Counted from the stretch's first letter, positions 24,809 to 33,727 are shown. The stretch: DNA of 63,169 nt from Desulfoluna spongiiphila (GCF_900101345.1 NZ_FMUX01000028.1:1-63169); one strand, 5' to 3'. Notes: generated from the sequence alone by a model not told the origin. A program made the numbers and translations.

Positions 24809-25885
24809 ATGATAATCGGTCATGGAGGCAACATCTACAAGCTGGCGAAGGATCTGGGGGTGACCCCGTCTGATATTACCGATATGAGCAGCAACCTGAA
24901 CCCTTTGGGGCCGCCTGAAGGGCTCATGGAGCACCTGGCATCCAAGCTCTCCACCATCGTTAGCCTGCCGGAGGTGGACGCCGGGCACATCAAGGAGCTG
25001 CTTGCTGCAAAGTACGGTATTTCGTCTTCATCCATCCTGGCCGGTAACGGCACCACCGAGTTCATCTATGCCATCCCCAGGGCCCTTGATACCAAACGGG
25101 CCCTCATCGTGGGCCCCACCTATGCGGACTACCGGGATGCCTGCGAGATGTACGGTGCCGATGCGGATTTTCTCCTCACCCGGAAAGAGGACGCCTTTTC
25201 CATGGCCCCCCAGGACATCGCCGAAGCCGCTGACGGCTACGACACGGTGTTTCTCTGCAACCCCAACAACCCCACCGGCACCCTGGTGGCCCCAGAAGCC
25301 ATCAAGACCATGGCCGAGTCCCGGCCCGATATCCGGTTTGTCATCGACGAGTCTTACCTTCCCTTTGCCTGTGACGCCTACGGACAGAGCGTGGCCCGAT
25401 ACGGCCTGGACAACGTGGTGACCTTGAACTCCATGAGCAAGGTGTTCCGTATCCCTGGCTTGCGCGTGGGCTTTCTCATGGCCCCTGAAGCCATCATCGC
25501 CGAGTTTTCCAAATACGTGCTCCCCTGGTGCGTCAACGCCATGGCCCAGGCGGCCGTGGGCTTTATCCTTTCCGGCGGAAAGGCCATCGACACCTTCCTC
25601 GAAAAGACCCGGGCCTACGTCAAGGGAGAGAAAGATCGCTTCGTGGCTGCCTTAAACGCCATGGACGGGATTATCCCCTACGGCGCGGAGACATACTTTG
25701 TCATCTGTGAGCTCACCGGCGAGAACACCGCTGCCGGTCTCTGGGCCGCCCTGGCCGAAGAGGCCGTGCTGATCCGTGACTGCACCAACTTCATCGGCAT
25801 CGAAGGCGAGTTCGTCCGGTTCTCCCTCAAAGACAAAGAGACCAACGACAGGCTCCTCGGGCTGTTGAAAAAGCATGTGAAGTAA
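24809..25885 (+). CDS. cobD: Threonine-phosphate decarboxylase (CobD-type PLP aminotransferase fold)
   Basis: 358 aa with AAGGAG 8 nt before the ATG. Fold-type I PLP enzyme: GHGGNIYKLAKDLGV opening and MSSNLNPLGPPEG typical of CobD, AGNGTTEFIYAIPRA, FLCNPNNPTGTLV, VIDESYLPFAC, and the PLP lysine in NSMSKVFRIPGLRVGF. In this cobalamin setting it should make (R)-1-amino-2-propanol phosphate for the nucleotide loop. Histidinol-phosphate aminotransferase is the main alternative, but the N-terminal GHGGN and context favour CobD. A strong terminator follows. Confidence 0.9.
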   Translation: MIIGHGGNIYKLAKDLGVTPSDITDMSSNLNPLGPPEGLMEHLASKLSTIVSLPEVDAGHIKELLAAKYGISSSSILAGNGTTEFIYAIPRALDTKRALIVGPTYADYRDACEMYGADADFLLTRKEDAFSMAPQDIAEAADGYDTVFLCNPNNPTGTLVAPEAIKTMAESRPDIRFVIDESYLPFACDAYGQSVARYGLDNVVTLNSMSKVFRIPGLRVGFLMAPEAIIAEFSKYVLPWCVNAMAQAAVGFILSGGKAIDTFLEKTRAYVKGEKDRFVAALNAMDGIIPYGAETYFVICELTGENTAAGLWAALAEEAVLIRDCTNFIGIEGEFVRFSLKDKETNDRLLGLLKKHVK

Positions 25886-25900
25886 TCTGGCGTGTAAAAC

Positions 25901-25942
25901 AAAAAAAGGTGCCCCGGTTGACCGGGGCACCTTGCATTTTAT
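25901..25942. terminator. Bidirectional terminator between cobD and mscS
   Basis: A perfect stem AAGGTGCCCCGGT with ACCGGGGCACCTT and almost no loop lies between A7 and GCATTTTA tracts. It can stop cobD transcripts on the plus strand and, with the A run read as U on the other strand, mscS transcripts on the minus strand. Confidence 0.85.
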
Positions 25943-26060
25943 GACAGTCGCCTTGTTGGTTGAACGGGTGCTGCACGGAGTGCACCCGATGCATTGTCAC
26001 CTCACGGTGTGCCGGGTGTTGATCTGCCCGCATCGTAAAACCGTGCGGGCGTGCCTGACA

Positions 26061-27230
26061 TCAATCGCTGCCCGTGCTCGCCTGGGTCAGGATTTGCTCG
26101 GGGGCATTGCCTTGTGCCTCCATGGGGCGCTCTTCCCACGGCATGGTCTCCACGTAGAGGGACTGGCTCGGGAAGGCAAAACCGGATCCTTCCTCTTCCA
26201 CGATCTCTTTGATGGCGCAGATCAGCTCCTCTTTTCGTTCCAGCCACTCCCCCCAGACCGTTGTGCGGGTAAAGCAGTAGATTTTTATATCGATGGAAGA
26301 GTCCGAGAAGTTGTCGATGCGTACGAACAGGGGCGCCGACGGCGGGTTCACAAAACCTTCATGTTCGGTGATCCAGGCTTCGATGCGTTCCCGGATGGCC
26401 CGGAGCTGGCTCACCGTGGTGCGGTATTCAAGGCCCACAAGCCAGGAGATGCGGCGGAAGGTCATGGAGGTGAAGTTGGTGACGGTGTTGTCGGAGAGCA
26501 GGGTGTTGGGGACAAAGACCGGGGCCTTGTCGAACCTGCGGATTCGGGTGGATCGGAACCCGATCTGTTCCACGGTGCCTTCCACCACGCCGCTGACCTG
26601 AATCCAGTCTCCGATTTTAAAACGCCGCTCGGCAAGGATCAGGATGCCGGAGATGAGGTTTTTGAAGAGGTCCTGTGCTCCAAGGGCCACGGCCACGCCG
26701 AAGAGACCGAGGCCGGCGATGATAGGGCCGACCCGGATGCCCCAGATCTCCAGGATGGTGGCGGCACCGATGAGGGCCAGGGCCGCGCGGGTGGCGTTAA
26801 AAAACCAGTCCAGGAGGGAGCGGTCGAAGATCGCCTCCAGCTTTTTGAACAGGTGGGAAATGGGCAGGATGATATTGAAGAAGCTCCAGAAGATGGTGAA
26901 GGCCATCAGCGAGCGGATCAGCTTGTCCAGGAGAATGGCGGCCGTGCCTTCAAAACCGAGGTATTGCCTGGCGAAAAAGAGGCCGAGGATGACGGGCAGC
27001 AGGTTCAAAGGGGGCTCAAGGGCCGTGAGGATCTTGTCGTCAAGTTCGGTGTTGGTCCTGGAAGTCAACCGTTTCAGGCGGTTTAAAATGGACTTGGAGA
27101 TGGTCTTCCGAAGAAGGAGAAAGGCCATGAAGATGACCATTGCCACCAGGATGCGTCCGATATCGATACCGAAGAGACCGTTTTTCCAGACATCAAGGAT
27201 CAGGTCACCGAAAGCTTTCAGTTGTTCCAT
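26061..27230 (-). CDS. Small-conductance mechanosensitive channel, MscS family
   Basis: 389 aa from the ATG at 27230 (GGGAG upstream); an upstream in-frame ATG at 27353 would add 41 non-conserved residues. Four to five membrane helices are followed by the pore-lining TM3 AGLGLFGVAVALGAQDLFKNL, then the MscS beta domain LAERRFKIGDWIQVSG, GTVEQIGFRSTRIRRFD, and VPNTLLSDNTVTNFT. A periplasmic/cytosolic tail completes it. It releases solutes during osmotic downshift. It is transcribed against the cobalamin genes and splits cobD from cbiB; no functional link is evident. Confidence 0.92.
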   Translation of the reverse strand: MEQLKAFGDLILDVWKNGLFGIDIGRILVAMVIFMAFLLLRKTISKSILNRLKRLTSRTNTELDDKILTALEPPLNLLPVILGLFFARQYLGFEGTAAILLDKLIRSLMAFTIFWSFFNIILPISHLFKKLEAIFDRSLLDWFFNATRAALALIGAATILEIWGIRVGPIIAGLGLFGVAVALGAQDLFKNLISGILILAERRFKIGDWIQVSGVVEGTVEQIGFRSTRIRRFDKAPVFVPNTLLSDNTVTNFTSMTFRRISWLVGLEYRTTVSQLRAIRERIEAWITEHEGFVNPPSAPLFVRIDNFSDSSIDIKIYCFTRTTVWGEWLERKEELICAIKEIVEEEGSGFAFPSQSLYVETMPWEERPMEAQGNAPEQILTQASTGSD

Positions 27231-27443
27231 GCGTGTGTGCTCCCAAATTGCGGGGGTCAATATATTTAGAAATGAAAAAGATATATCATCGCCTTTTTTT
27301 TCTTTGACTTCAAGGCTGAAATCGAGGTGAAACCTCTTCTCCTTTCTTGACATTGCAAGGGTCTTTCACTAATCAGGAAGGGGCGTGGTGCGTATGCCAT
27401 GCATCCCGTCTCATAAGGACAGCACTATCTAAAAGGACGATTC

Positions 27444-28412
27444 ATGTTTCCCATTTCCGAGTGGTACATCCTGCCTGCAGCCTTTCTTCTGGATCTCCTT
27501 GTGGGGGATCCCGCCTTTATCCCGCATCCCATCTGCTGGATGGGAAACCTTATCAGCAAATCCGAAGAACCGTTCAGGCGCCTGAAGATCCCCACGGTGG
27601 TCTCCGGCGGGCTGTTTACCCTCTGCATGGTGGCCGTGGCCTGGGCAGTTGCCACAGCGATCATGGCCCTTGCGTCCTTTATCCATGGGGACCTGGCCCG
27701 TGTGGTGGAGATACTCATGATCTGGTTTGCCATCTCCACCCGATCCTTGAAAAAGGCTGCCCTGGCCGTGTCCGACGCCCTGCGCATGGGAGGCATCGAA
27801 GCGGCGCGGGTCAAGGTGGGGATGATCGTGGGGCGGGATACCTCGGAGCTTGATGAGCGCGGGGTGCTCAAGGCGGCCGTGGAGACCGTGGCTGAAAACC
27901 TTGTGGACGGGGTGATCTCTCCCCTTTTCTTTGCAGCCGTCGGCGGGGCTCCCTTTGCCATGGCCTACAAGATGGTCAATACCCTGGATTCCATGGTGGG
28001 ATACAGAAACGAGAAATACATGGCCTTCGGCAAGGCGTCGGCCCGGGTGGACGATGTGGCTAATTTTATCCCTGCAAGGCTCTCCGTGTTTTGCGTTGCC
28101 ATGGCCAACTACGGGCTTGCGCGTCGCTGGAAGGAGATCCTGCGTTCTGCCTGGAGAGACGGCCGAAACCATTTAAGCCCCAACGCCGGGTACCCGGAGG
28201 CTTCCTTTGCCGAAGCCCTGGAGGTCACCATGGGAGGGCCTTCCGTCTACTTTGGCAAGGTGGTGGACAAGGCCTATATTTGTGAGGGGTACAAGAACAA
28301 CCCGTACGTCCCCGCAACGGTGGAGAGCGCGTGCCGCCTGATGGTCTGGTCCGCCGCGGTTTCCCTGATCGGTGCCATGACCCTTGCCCATGTCATGAAT
28401 ATGGTGGCCTGA
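27444..28412 (+). CDS. cbiB: Adenosylcobinamide-phosphate synthase
   Basis: 322 aa with AAAGGA upstream. Polytopic membrane protein with the family opening LPAAFLLDLLVGDPAFIPHP and ICWMGNLI, then VGMIVGRDTSELDERGVLKA, TVAENLVDGVISPLFF, YKMVNTLDSMVGYRNEKY, GKASARVDDVANFIPARL, and NAGYPEASFAEAL. It attaches aminopropanol(-phosphate) to adenosylcobyric acid, the reaction supplied by CobD. It sits after mscS but in the main cobalamin direction, so it likely has its own promoter in the 90 nt upstream. Confidence 0.95.
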   Translation: MFPISEWYILPAAFLLDLLVGDPAFIPHPICWMGNLISKSEEPFRRLKIPTVVSGGLFTLCMVAVAWAVATAIMALASFIHGDLARVVEILMIWFAISTRSLKKAALAVSDALRMGGIEAARVKVGMIVGRDTSELDERGVLKAAVETVAENLVDGVISPLFFAAVGGAPFAMAYKMVNTLDSMVGYRNEKYMAFGKASARVDDVANFIPARLSVFCVAMANYGLARRWKEILRSAWRDGRNHLSPNAGYPEASFAEALEVTMGGPSVYFGKVVDKAYICEGYKNNPYVPATVESACRLMVWSAAVSLIGAMTLAHVMNMVA

Positions 28413-28626
28413 CAAAGGTCGGTTGTGGTATAGACTATCCTTTTTTGATTCAACCATGTAGCATGCGGACGGGTGCAAAGGGCGTTTCCTTTGCAGGCCG
28501 GTTGCGGGCAGGGGCTTGCAGCCGGATGCCGCGTGCTGCGATGTCCACAAATACGGTCCGGAGTCCGGATTATCCCGGGGTGCGCGGGGAGTCACGCATC
28601 GGAAGTGAAACCAAGAGAAATAACGC

Positions 28627-29565
28627 ATGAATATCGCATTTGATTTGATGAAGGTAACGGAGGCCGCAGCCATCGAAGCGGCCAAATGGGTGGGCACCGG
28701 ACGCAAGAAGGCCGGAGACGGCGCGGCAGTTGCCGCCATGCGCCAGGCCTTTTCGACCATCGATCTTTCCGGTCGCGTGGTCATCGGAGAGGGAGAAAAA
28801 GACGAAGCCCCCATGCTGTACACCGGCGAAGAGGTGGGCAACGGCCGTGGCCTTGCCGTGGACATCGCCGTGGATCCCGTGGAAGGCACCAACCTCATGG
28901 CCCTTGGGCGCCCCAACGCCATTGCCGTCCTTGGTGCGGCACCCCGCGGTTCCATGTACGACCCAGGGCCCAGCTTTTACATGAAAAAACTGGTGGTTCC
29001 CAAGGAGGCAGCCCAGGTCGTGGACATCGACGCCCCTGTGGAGGACAACCTGGACAACACGGCAAAAGCCCTGGGCAAGGACGTTCGGGATTTGGTGATA
29101 TTCGTCCTCGACAAGCCCCGCCATGTGGAGCTGATTCAGCGCATTCGCGCCAAGGGGGCCAGGGTCCAGCTGCACACCGACGGTGACGTGGCCGGCTCTC
29201 TCATGGCCGTGACCCCGGGTTCCGGGGTGGACATGATGCTTGGCACCGGCGGAACCCCCGAAGGCGTCATCTCCGCCTGCGCGGTGGTGGCCCTTGGCGG
29301 CGCCATTTTCGGTCGCCTGGATCCCAAGACCGAAGAGGAGCGGAACACCGTCATCAATTACGGCACCGACATCGACAAGCTCCTCACCACCACGGACCTG
29401 GTGGACAGTGAGAAGGCCTGCTTCGTCGCCACCGGGATTTCCGGTGGCACCTTCCTTGCCGGGGTGGAGAACGACGCCTCGGGAATCATTACCCACTCCA
29501 TGGTCCTTGACGGCGGCTCAGGGCACCTTTGCATGGTCCGCTCCGTCCATACGAATACGATGTGA
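28627..29565 (+). CDS. glpX: Fructose-1,6-bisphosphatase, class II (GlpX)
   Basis: 312 aa. GlpX motifs: FDLMKVTEAAAIEAAKWVG, VVIGEGEKDEAPML (metal site), AVDPVEGTNLMALGRPNA, SGVDMMLGTGGTPEGVI, and a C-terminal SHLCMVRSVH-like GHLCMVRSVHTNTM. It removes the 1-phosphate of fructose-1,6-bisphosphate in gluconeogenesis. It is about 215 nt from cbiB and 69 nt from pepA. No classical SD stands out before the ATG (AAGAG at about 10 nt). Confidence 0.94.
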   Translation: MNIAFDLMKVTEAAAIEAAKWVGTGRKKAGDGAAVAAMRQAFSTIDLSGRVVIGEGEKDEAPMLYTGEEVGNGRGLAVDIAVDPVEGTNLMALGRPNAIAVLGAAPRGSMYDPGPSFYMKKLVVPKEAAQVVDIDAPVEDNLDNTAKALGKDVRDLVIFVLDKPRHVELIQRIRAKGARVQLHTDGDVAGSLMAVTPGSGVDMMLGTGGTPEGVISACAVVALGGAIFGRLDPKTEEERNTVINYGTDIDKLLTTTDLVDSEKACFVATGISGGTFLAGVENDASGIITHSMVLDGGSGHLCMVRSVHTNTM

Positions 29566-29634
29566 TCTGAACGCCATTGCCCTTCGGCACGTTCCTGCTG
29601 TACCTGACAAACACACCATCGATTGGAGAACTCT

Positions 29635-31128
29635 ATGATCATACTGAAAAGTGCCGATCTGTCCCGGCGGCGATTTACCAACATTGTGGTCCCGGTGTGC
29701 GAGAAAAAATCCATCACCGCCGAGGCCAGGCTGGCGGCCCTGGTGGATGACGCCCTCTCCCTGCCCGAGTTTGAAGGCAAGGCCGATGACGCCCTCGTGC
29801 GGTATTCCACGGGTGGCATCAAGGCCGAGCGCCTGATTTTTCTGGGGCTCGGCAAGGTCAAGCAGGTGGAAGAAGACGACCTGCGCCGCATGGCGGCAAA
29901 GGGTGTGAGGCGTGCCCTGGAGCTGGGCCAGCCCAAGGTGGCCATCGTGATGCCCGACATCGAAACCCTCAAGATCGATCGAGAGCGCCAGGTGACCGCC
30001 GTTATCGAGGGGGCCCTCATGGCAAACCACCTGTTTCATCGCTACCGGGGGAAAAAGGAGCGCAAGGTCAAGCCCCTGTCTGCCATTGAGGTGCTCATCG
30101 CCCGTAATGAGGTGAACCGCCTGCGCCCCGTGGCTGATAAAGCCGTTGCGGTGGTTTCCGGTTCCCTTCTTGCCCGTGACTGGGTCTCTACACCCCCCAT
30201 GGACAAGGTGCCGGAAAAGTTTGCAGGGATGGTCGAAAAACGTCTGGAAGAGGTCGGGGTTTCCGTGGAGGTCAAAGACCACAAAGAGCTCGCTCAGATG
30301 AAATTCGGGGCGCTTCTGGGGGTTGCCATGGGAAGCGACAGCCCGGCTCGCATGGTGGTTGCCGATTACCACCCCGAGGGCGCTACAAAGACGGTTGTCC
30401 TTGTGGGCAAGGGCGTGACCTACGACTCCGGCGGACTGAACCTCAAACCCGCAGACGGCCTCAAGGGCATGAAAAGTGATATGGCCGGAGCCGCAGCCGT
30501 TGCCGGAACCCTGTACAACGTGGGCCAGCTTCAGCCCGATGTGCGCGTGGTTGGAATCATGCCCCTGGTGGAGAACATGCCCTCGGGCAGGGCCCTGCGC
30601 GTCGGGGACGTATTGAAGAGCGTCTCGGGCAAGACCATTGAGGTGGGCAACACCGACGCCGAGGGGCGGCTGATCCTGGCCGATTCCCTGGCGTGGGCCA
30701 ACAAGACCTACAAGCCTGACCTCATGATCGACCTGGCTACCCTCACCGGTGCCTGCATGGTGGCTCTGGGCCAGGACATGGCCGGGGTGTTCACCGTTGA
30801 CGACAAGCTGTCCAAAGCCATTACGCGCTCTTCAGAACGCGTGCATGAGCGGTGCTGGCCCCTGCCCATGCCTGAGGACTATAAAGCGCATTTAAAGAGC
30901 GATGTGGCCGATATCGCCAACGTGGCTGGGCATCGATGGGGGGGAGCGTCCACCGCAGCCCTCTTCCTCTCGGAGTTTGTGGGCAAGACCCGCTGGGCCC
31001 ACATCGACATCGCCGGGCCCGCCTTTACCCAGAAGGACAGCCCCTGTATCCGCCCCGGCGGGACAGGCTTCGGGGTCCGCCTCCTCTGCGACCTGCTGTT
31101 CGGTGAGGAGAGCTCCCTGACCCTCTGA
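29635..31128 (+). CDS. pepA: Leucyl aminopeptidase (M17 family)
   Basis: 497 aa from the ATG at 29635 (TTGGAGA upstream). An N-terminal macro-like domain spans about 1-165. The catalytic domain has VGKGVTYDSGGLNLKPADG, KSDMAGAAAVAGTL, and the M17 signature NTDAEGRLILADSLAW, then DLATLTGACMVALG. Two metal ions are bound by the Lys, Asp and Glu residues in these motifs. It removes N-terminal residues from peptides in the cytoplasm. A terminator follows. Confidence 0.95.
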   Translation: MIILKSADLSRRRFTNIVVPVCEKKSITAEARLAALVDDALSLPEFEGKADDALVRYSTGGIKAERLIFLGLGKVKQVEEDDLRRMAAKGVRRALELGQPKVAIVMPDIETLKIDRERQVTAVIEGALMANHLFHRYRGKKERKVKPLSAIEVLIARNEVNRLRPVADKAVAVVSGSLLARDWVSTPPMDKVPEKFAGMVEKRLEEVGVSVEVKDHKELAQMKFGALLGVAMGSDSPARMVVADYHPEGATKTVVLVGKGVTYDSGGLNLKPADGLKGMKSDMAGAAAVAGTLYNVGQLQPDVRVVGIMPLVENMPSGRALRVGDVLKSVSGKTIEVGNTDAEGRLILADSLAWANKTYKPDLMIDLATLTGACMVALGQDMAGVFTVDDKLSKAITRSSERVHERCWPLPMPEDYKAHLKSDVADIANVAGHRWGGASTAALFLSEFVGKTRWAHIDIAGPAFTQKDSPCIRPGGTGFGVRLLCDLLFGEESSLTL

Positions 31129-31156
31129 TAAGGGCTATCGTAAAAAGGTAACAAAC

Positions 31157-31197
31157 AAAAAGGCCGAACGCCCGCATGGGTATTCGGCCTTTTTTTG
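31157..31197 (+). terminator. Intrinsic terminator after pepA
   Basis: AAAAAGGCCGAA pairs with TTCGGCCTTTTT across a 14-nt loop and runs into T7. It stands 29 nt after the pepA stop. Confidence 0.88.
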
Positions 31198-31217
31198 TCT
31201 ACAAACCAATAAACGAT

Positions 31218-31541
31218 GCCTCCGGCGGCAAGGTGGGGGGCACCTTGAAACCCTATGGCGAATGCATGGATACCTTCGTTGTCTGACCGTTTTCGTGGCA
31301 TTCACGTGGCGGGTGACATTCGGCAACCTTCTCTGCAGGAGAGGTCCATATTATCATTCAGAATACGGTGCGGGATTATACCCCTGTTCGTTCCCAGGCT
31401 CCGCCTGGGAGCGCTTTCTCGGAGGCTCCGGCAACAAGTGTACAAATTCACCATGAATGCCGCTGTGCTTTAACCCGAGGAACGAGGGGTAAAGCGCTGC
31501 GGCAACCAGCTTTCAAGGTGGCTCACCTTGCCGCCGGAGGC
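31218..31541. repeat. Large composite inverted repeat (two repeat modules facing each other)
   Basis: The left end GCCTCCGGCGGCAAGGTG and right end CACCTTGCCGCCGGAGGC are inverted copies, each followed inward by the GAATGC / GAACGAGGGG module. Between them (31388-31412) is the palindrome GTTCCCAGGCTCCGCCTGGGAGC. The element ends 7 nt from the stop of the metallo-beta-lactamase gene and may form its terminator. Confidence 0.8.
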
Positions 31542-31547
31542 ACGCTT

Positions 31548-32333
31548 TTACTTGTTTTTGTTGTATTGTCTCACCACCGGAGAGAACCCTTCCAGTTTTT
31601 TCAATCGCTTCAGGCCCGGGGGCACCCCTTTGTCGATCTCTTTGAGCATGATGTCGAGGATTGCCGGAAAATCATCGGTTTTTATGACGCCGCCGTGGGC
31701 CATGAGAAGGTGGTCCACTTCCAGGTTCCGGAGTTTATCGATGCTGCGGCGCATTTCGGGTCTCATGGAGACGGGGAAGGGGGGACGGAAGCTGTTTCCG
31801 ACCTTCAAGATGACGTCGGCCGCGTAGAGGGTTCTGCTCTGGGCGTGGTAGAGCACCACGTCATGGGCGGTGTGGCCCGGGGTGGCGATGACCTGCCAGT
31901 CTTCAAAGCCGGGGAGCCGGTCTCCGTCCTTGAGGGGGTGATCGACGGTGAGCTGTTTTTTGTACCAGATCCATTCAAAGGGGTAGTTCATGGCCTTTGC
32001 CACCACATAGCCCAGGAGGGTGTCTATTTTGTGCTGGATTCCCCCTGAAAAACCGGCATACCAGCGGTTGATCTCCTCGGGGGCGGCCACGGGCACGGCA
32101 TGGCGGCTGCGGAGGGTATGGGCACCACCTGCGTGGTCCGGGTGGGTGTGGGAGGCCACGGTCAGTTTAAGCTGGCTCATGGGGCGTTTCAGGCGACGTT
32201 TCATGACCTGCTCAATGCGGGGCACGTCGCTTCGGCAGCCGGAATCAATGAGCAGCACCTTCTCCTTGTACACGGCAAGGTACAGGGTCTCTATGAAGCC
32301 GTCCACCACATGAATCGTGAACATGGGAGGCAT
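31548..32333 (-). CDS. Metallo-beta-lactamase-fold hydrolase
   Basis: 261 aa. The metal-binding motif SHTHPDHAGGAHTL is at about residues 61-74, ATPGHTAHDVVLYH holds the third His near 158, and a Asp in LYAADVIL and a His in LLMAHGG complete a dinuclear site. It starts MPPMFTIHVVDGF; an internal ATG 3 codons later is possible. The fold includes glyoxalase II-like, quorum-quenching and many unassigned hydrolases, and I cannot name a substrate. The C-terminal GFSPVVRQYNKNK end is next to a repeat. Confidence 0.85.
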   Translation of the reverse strand: MPPMFTIHVVDGFIETLYLAVYKEKVLLIDSGCRSDVPRIEQVMKRRLKRPMSQLKLTVASHTHPDHAGGAHTLRSRHAVPVAAPEEINRWYAGFSGGIQHKIDTLLGYVVAKAMNYPFEWIWYKKQLTVDHPLKDGDRLPGFEDWQVIATPGHTAHDVVLYHAQSRTLYAADVILKVGNSFRPPFPVSMRPEMRRSIDKLRNLEVDHLLMAHGGVIKTDDFPAILDIMLKEIDKGVPPGLKRLKKLEGFSPVVRQYNKNK

Positions 32334-32426
32334 TCCTTTGATGTGAGTCGTCTGTTTGATTTGGTAGTTAAAGTTAACTTTAAGGTATGGCGTGGAATGC
32401 TGTCAAGGCATCATTGGGAGAAGGGC

Positions 32427-32639
32427 TCAGGCGATGATGTCGGTTTTGGAAGATTTTTGTGCTTTTGGGGTCTTGCGCTGAAAGTGGAGGCAAGGTTTGC
32501 CTGAGCTTTTCAAGACGGTCACAGATGGGAGCATGGGCCCCTTAAATCCCATTTTACGGCATCCGTAGGGGTGGCGGTTGTCCCAGGTGACAAAGAAGTG
32601 GCGGCAGGCCCTGCAATTGATTCGTGGGTGTGTGGTCAT
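32427..32639 (-). CDS. Small Cys-rich conserved-type protein (possible zinc ribbon)
   Basis: 70 aa from the ATG at 32639. A CRACRHFFVTW pair (Cys8, Cys11), YGCRKMGFKG, and SSGKPCLHF give four cysteines spaced as in a small metal-binding domain. I recall similar short proteins in sulfate-reducing bacteria, sometimes mislabelled as uracil-DNA glycosylase; no function is known to me. The same frame stays open upstream through a terminator and tRNA gene, which cannot be coding. The ribosome-binding site is weak. The C-terminal tail is Lys-rich. Confidence 0.65.
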   Translation of the reverse strand: MTTHPRINCRACRHFFVTWDNRHPYGCRKMGFKGPMLPSVTVLKSSGKPCLHFQRKTPKAQKSSKTDIIA

Positions 32640-32746
32640 TGCAATCACGGACGGTATCGGGGCATTGGGCTCCCGATTCAAGGTTACGGGTTTCTGGTGG
32701 CAATTTCCGGCTGGAAGATTTTTATCACAGGCTGGGGGTGCGGACA

Positions 32747-32780
32747 AAACAAAAAAGCCGCCGGATGTATATCCGACGGC
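32747..32780 (-). terminator. Terminator of tRNA-Leu copy 4 in transcription order
   Basis: On the minus strand a 10-bp stem (GCCGTCGGAT / ATCCGGCGGC) is followed by TTTTTTGTTTT. It lies 13 nt after the tRNA 3' end. Confidence 0.85.
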
Positions 32781-32793
32781 TCTTGCTTTTAAA

Positions 32794-32878
32794 TGGTGCC
32801 GAAGGGGAGACTTGAACTCCCACGGGTTGCCCCACACGGCCCTCAACCGTGCGCGTCTACCAATTCCACCACTTCGGC
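32794..32878 (-). tRNA. leuU: tRNA-Leu (anticodon GAG)
   Basis: 85 nt including an encoded CCA. Acceptor stem GCCGAAG / CTTCGGC, anticodon stem-loop CACGG-TTGAGGG-CCGTG giving GAG (reads CUC/CUU), a long class II variable arm, and T arm GGGAGTTCAAGTCTCCC. It is identical to the three copies upstream. Confidence 0.97.
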
Positions 32879-32890
32879 AAATGTGAGAGC

Positions 32891-32919
32891 GTTATAGCAC
32901 CGGCCTGCGGGGTGATCAA
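32891..32919 (-). promoter_or_regulatory. Promoter of a tRNA-Leu copy
   Basis: On the minus strand TTGATC and TATAAC are separated by 17 nt and followed by the conserved GCTCTCACATT up to the tRNA start. The same layout precedes two other copies. Confidence 0.8.
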
Positions 32920-33206
32920 GCCTTTTTCGGGTTTTTCTATCCCCTTTTTTTGACGGGTGGGGTAACGCCCTCAGATGACATGGATAATGCCGGGGTGTAA
33001 GTGGCGCATGGAAGCTTGCGTGCTTGAAAGAAGGGCGTTGCGGCTAAAACAGGGGATCCATAGCGGTCTTGGTACATGCGGGGCAGGGGGGCCGAGAACA
33101 GGTTTCCGGCGTTCTGGATCTCGTGGGGCACATCATCTGCCTCATTGCTACACCCCGGTTTGGTGATGTTGATTGGCAGAGGGTGTTTTACGGAGGGCTG
33201 CGTCCC

Positions 33207-33242
33207 AAAACAAAAACCCCCTTGCCGGTTCCGGCAAGGGGG
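33207..33242 (-). terminator. Terminator of a tRNA-Leu copy
   Basis: The minus strand carries CCCCCTTGCCGG / CCGGCAAGGGGG with a 2-3 nt loop followed by TTTTTGTTTTGG. It lies 12 nt after the tRNA at 33254-33338. Confidence 0.85.
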
Positions 33243-33253
33243 TTGAAGTCAAA

Positions 33254-33338
33254 TGGTGCCGAAGGGGAGACTTGAACTCCCACGGGTTGCCCCACACGGC
33301 CCTCAACCGTGCGCGTCTACCAATTCCACCACTTCGGC
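33254..33338 (-). tRNA. leuU: tRNA-Leu (anticodon GAG), second copy by coordinate
   Basis: 85 nt, identical in sequence to the copy at 32794-32878, with encoded CCA and anticodon GAG. Confidence 0.97.
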
Positions 33339-33350
33339 AAATGTGAGAGC

Positions 33351-33379
33351 GTTATAGCATCGGCTTTCGGGTTGATCAA
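33351..33379 (-). promoter_or_regulatory. Promoter of a tRNA-Leu copy
   Basis: TTGATC-17-TATAAC on the minus strand, followed by GCTCTCACATT. Confidence 0.8.
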
Positions 33380-33727
33380 GCCTTTTTCGGGGCTTTTTGG
33401 CGCTTTTTTGTGCGGGGTCAGGTAAGGGTTCAAAATGACGGAAACATTGCGGGGCGGCGGGTTTTGCGGGGGCAGGAAAGGTGTGTTCGGCCAGGCTGGT
33501 TGCAGCGGTGTGTGGAGGGCTGTGACGCAGCGAACCCGAAGGCGTTGTCCATCCATGGTGTGTTTTAAGGCACGGGGGCTCACGTGGCCAAAGGAAGGCT
33601 CCGGGGCATGGGAGGCGGGTATGAGGCGTTGAGGGGGTTGCCTGGGCGGGGCTCATGAATTCCGTGCATCAAGGGAGGGGATCAGCTCTTGTGCGCAGGG
33701 GGCCCGAGGGGCTGGGGGCGCTGCGCC

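Noticed and set aside
25932..27086. A 384-codon plus-strand frame over mscS
   Set aside because: It is the complement of a clear MscS gene and shows no domain of its own.
32640..32846. N-terminal extension of the small Cys-rich gene
   Set aside because: It would cover a terminator and part of a tRNA; only the part from 32639 shows conserved-looking cysteines.
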